Assembly: GCA_028716065.1 (NCBI GenBank)
Contig: JAQUQN010000073.1
Location: 1-5,717 of the forward strand
Direction: 5' to 3'
DNA from: Candidatus Omnitrophota bacterium
GTDB taxonomy: Bacteria; Omnitrophota; Gorgyraeia; 2-01-FULL-45-10
Length of the DNA: 5,717 bases
Made by a program: the position numbers and the translations under genes. The notes below the pieces were generated by a model that was given only the letters and a program-made list of their open reading frames with translations, was not told the DNA's origin and did no database searches. Each line of letters starts with the position of its first letter. Positions within the stretch are counted from its first letter, which is position 1. Shown one piece after another: positions 4,751-5,717 of the stretch.

Positions 4751-5007
4751 CACAATTCTCCTTTTTTGTAAAGTTTTGTATATTTTCTGCTGGGATATAA
4801 CGTCTTCAAAAAGATATATTCTTTTTCCTCAACATATGGAACTATCCAAATATAGCCTTTATGCTTAAAGAGCATTATATTTTGGTTTTCTTTCGCAGGA
4901 TTACGCTTAACGGCAATGAGTTCCGTATTTATAATCTCTTCGAAGGAAACGCCGCGCGTCCTTTTAAGCCGTTCGCTCTTTAACTGACTCCAGCGTATAT
5001 CTTTCAT
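4750..5007 (-). CDS. BrnT-like toxin of a type II toxin-antitoxin system
   Basis: An 85-aa basic protein resembling the BrnT toxins (COG2929), RelE-like ribonucleases that cut RNA and slow growth. Family features are an N-terminal WSQLKSERLKRTRGVSFEE (6-24), with the typical RGVSFEE turn, the strands IMLFKHKGYIWIVPYVE (44-60) and the C-terminal IFLKTLYPSRKYTKLYKKG (65-83). The length is normal. It precedes its antitoxin, as in brnTA operons, which is the reverse of many antitoxin-first systems. GAGG sits 4 bases before the ATG, and a consensus-like promoter with a palindromic operator lies just upstream. It appears intact, but catalytic competence cannot be judged from sequence. Confidence 0.85.
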   Translation of the reverse strand: MKDIRWSQLKSERLKRTRGVSFEEIINTELIAVKRNPAKENQNIMLFKHKGYIWIVPYVEEKEYIFLKTLYPSRKYTKLYKKGEL

Positions 5008-5021
5008 TCAACCTCGTTTGT

Positions 5022-5057
5022 ATATACAATTGTATATTATAACCTTATAAATGTCAA
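5022..5057 (-). promoter_or_regulatory. Promoter and operator of the toxin-antitoxin operon
   Basis: On the minus strand TTGACA (5057-5052), a 17-base spacer and TACAAT (5034-5029) form a near-consensus sigma70 promoter. The -10 box lies inside a perfect 16-base palindrome, ATATACAATTGTATAT (5022-5037), which also reaches the expected start site near 5022. This is a natural operator for the ribbon-helix-helix antitoxin or toxin-antitoxin complex, which would block RNA polymerase. Confidence 0.8.
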
Positions 5058-5069
5058 GGGAATATGTAA

Positions 5070-5095
5070 ATTGACCCCTTTTAGGCTGTCCCCAA
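5070..5095. repeat. REP-like motif downstream of the YjbQ gene
   Basis: TTGACCCCTTTTAGGCTGTC followed by CCC resembles the TGTCCCC/TTTTAGG motif seen at 5547-5570 and, more loosely, those at 3934 and 4470. It stands between the YjbQ stop and the toxin-antitoxin promoter. No terminator is visible here. Confidence 0.35.
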
Positions 5096-5111
5096 TCTGC
5101 ACGAGCGTTCG

Positions 5112-5528
5112 TCATTCACCGATTATCTTTATAAGCACTCGCTTACGCCGTCTTCCGTCAAATTCACCGTAAAAGATCTGTTCCCACGGCCCGAAGTCCA
5201 GCTTGCCGTTAGTGATCGCCACCGTAACTTCTCTGCCCATCACGGTCCTCTTCAGGTGAGCGTCTCCATTGTCCTCACCCGTCAAATTATGCTTATACCC
5301 TTTCTTGTCATAAGGCGCCAACTTCTCAAGCCACTTGCTGAAATCCCGGTGAAGGCCGTCCTCCGCGTCATTGATAAATACGGAGCTTGTTATATGCATG
5401 GTATTGACAAGGCACAAGCCCTCTTTAACATCGCTCTTCCGGACAGCATCTTCTACCTGAGGTGTGATATTAATAAATTCTTGCCTATTTTTTGTATTAA
5501 AAGTTAAGTATTCAGTAAAGCTCTTCAT
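5112..5528 (-). CDS. yjbQ: YjbQ/UPF0047 family protein (secondary thiamine-phosphate synthase-like)
   Basis: A 138-aa, one-domain protein of the usual family length. Signature segments are MHITSSVFINDAEDGLHRDF (44-63), YKHNLTGEDNGDAHLKR (78-94), then AITNGKLDFGPWEQIFYGEF (104-123) and the closing RKRVLIKIIGE. His45, His80, Glu85, His91 and the Trp115-Glu116-Gln117 stretch fall at conserved family positions; the histidines probably make a metal site. E. coli YjbQ was reported to have weak thiamine-phosphate synthase activity, so the true role in this organism is uncertain. No thiamine gene or TPP riboswitch is nearby. The start lacks a clear ribosome binding site, but the N-terminus MKSFTEYLTF fits the family. 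Confidence 0.93.
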   Translation of the reverse strand: MKSFTEYLTFNTKNRQEFINITPQVEDAVRKSDVKEGLCLVNTMHITSSVFINDAEDGLHRDFSKWLEKLAPYDKKGYKHNLTGEDNGDAHLKRTVMGREVTVAITNGKLDFGPWEQIFYGEFDGRRRKRVLIKIIGE

Positions 5529-5544
5529 ATACCGTTACTTTCTG

Positions 5545-5574
5545 AGGTGTCCCCTTCTAGGTTGCTATTTTTCC
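5545..5574. repeat. REP-like motif upstream of the YjbQ gene
   Basis: TGTCCCCTTCTAGGTTGCTA followed by a T-run resembles the motif at 5070-5095. It lies directly upstream of the YjbQ coding region, so that gene, like the membrane-protein gene, is bordered by such motifs. Confidence 0.35.
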
Positions 5575-5607
5575 GTGTTGAGAAATTTTAGGGTCCTGCC
5601 ACGGCCA

Positions 5608-5675
5608 CGGCTTTTGTTTCTAGGTCTCGTATGGGGTTTACAATAGACCAGCAATAGACATGTGGTATCTGTATG
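5608..5675. repeat. 68-bp direct repeat, right copy
   Basis: Identical to bases 1-68. On the minus strand the frame that reads IPHVYCWSIVNPIRD continues here through ETKAVAVAGP to a TAA at 5590-5588, and upstream it is open back to a TAG near 5706. A second frame is open from the right edge to about 5571. None has a clear ATG and ribosome binding site. The 33 bases beyond 5684 hold nothing I can name. Confidence 0.9.
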
Positions 5676-5717
5676 TCCGCCAAGATTGCCTGCAACAGGA
5701 CTATCTAAAACTGGGGC

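Noticed and set aside
4121..4868. Plus-strand ORFs opposite the membrane-protein and toxin-antitoxin genes
   Set aside because: They overlap three supported minus-strand genes and lack ribosome binding sites.
1..5717. Circular plasmid or phage genome indicated by matching ends
   Set aside because: The right copy of the 68-bp repeat is followed by sequence that does not match the sequence after the left copy, and no replication gene is present.
1..5717. tRNA, rRNA, CRISPR array or TPP riboswitch
   Set aside because: No cloverleaf, rRNA core segment, regularly spaced repeat or TPP aptamer motif was seen on either strand.

Overview
The window reads as a stretch of chromosome from an uncultivated bacterium. 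All convincing protein genes lie on the minus strand: methionyl-tRNA formyltransferase (fmt), a short coiled-coil protein, a one-domain cupin, a CPA2-type cation/proton antiporter, an unrecognised four-helix membrane protein, a BrnT-like toxin with a CopG-like antitoxin, and a YjbQ/UPF0047 protein. The bacterial fmt, sigma70-like promoters, Shine-Dalgarno sites and intrinsic terminator show it is bacterial. Repeat-rich spacers and this gene mix suggest a candidate phylum such as Omnitrophota, but that is an impression and not a demonstrated placement.

Layout from left to right. Positions 1-478 hold no ordinary complete gene: a 68-bp repeat at the very edge (with a short reading frame running off the window), then a 240-bp MITE-like inverted-repeat element (241-480) that ends on the fmt stop codon. 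Positions 479-2293 hold fmt, an intrinsic terminator, the coiled-coil gene with a consensus promoter, and the cupin gene. Positions 2294-2620 hold a second copy of the MITE-like element in opposite orientation, ending just upstream of the cupin ribosome binding site. Positions 2621-4456 hold the antiporter and the membrane protein, separated by a hairpin and a REP-like motif. Positions 4496-5057 hold a complete toxin-antitoxin operon with a palindromic operator over its promoter. Positions 5112-5528 encode the YjbQ protein. Positions 5608-5675 repeat bases 1-68 exactly.

The genes do not form one pathway; they look like a loose row of separately expressed housekeeping and accessory genes, with repeats in nearly every spacer. 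The most unusual content is the pair of MITE-like elements. They share 65 bp of perfect identity in inverted orientation, each can fold into nested stems, the innermost long stem keeps its pairing but not its sequence, and one arm carries a reading frame whose differences between copies fall mostly at third codon positions. The 68-bp direct repeat at both ends also carries a protein-like frame. These repeats, rather than the genes, are what deserves a second look.
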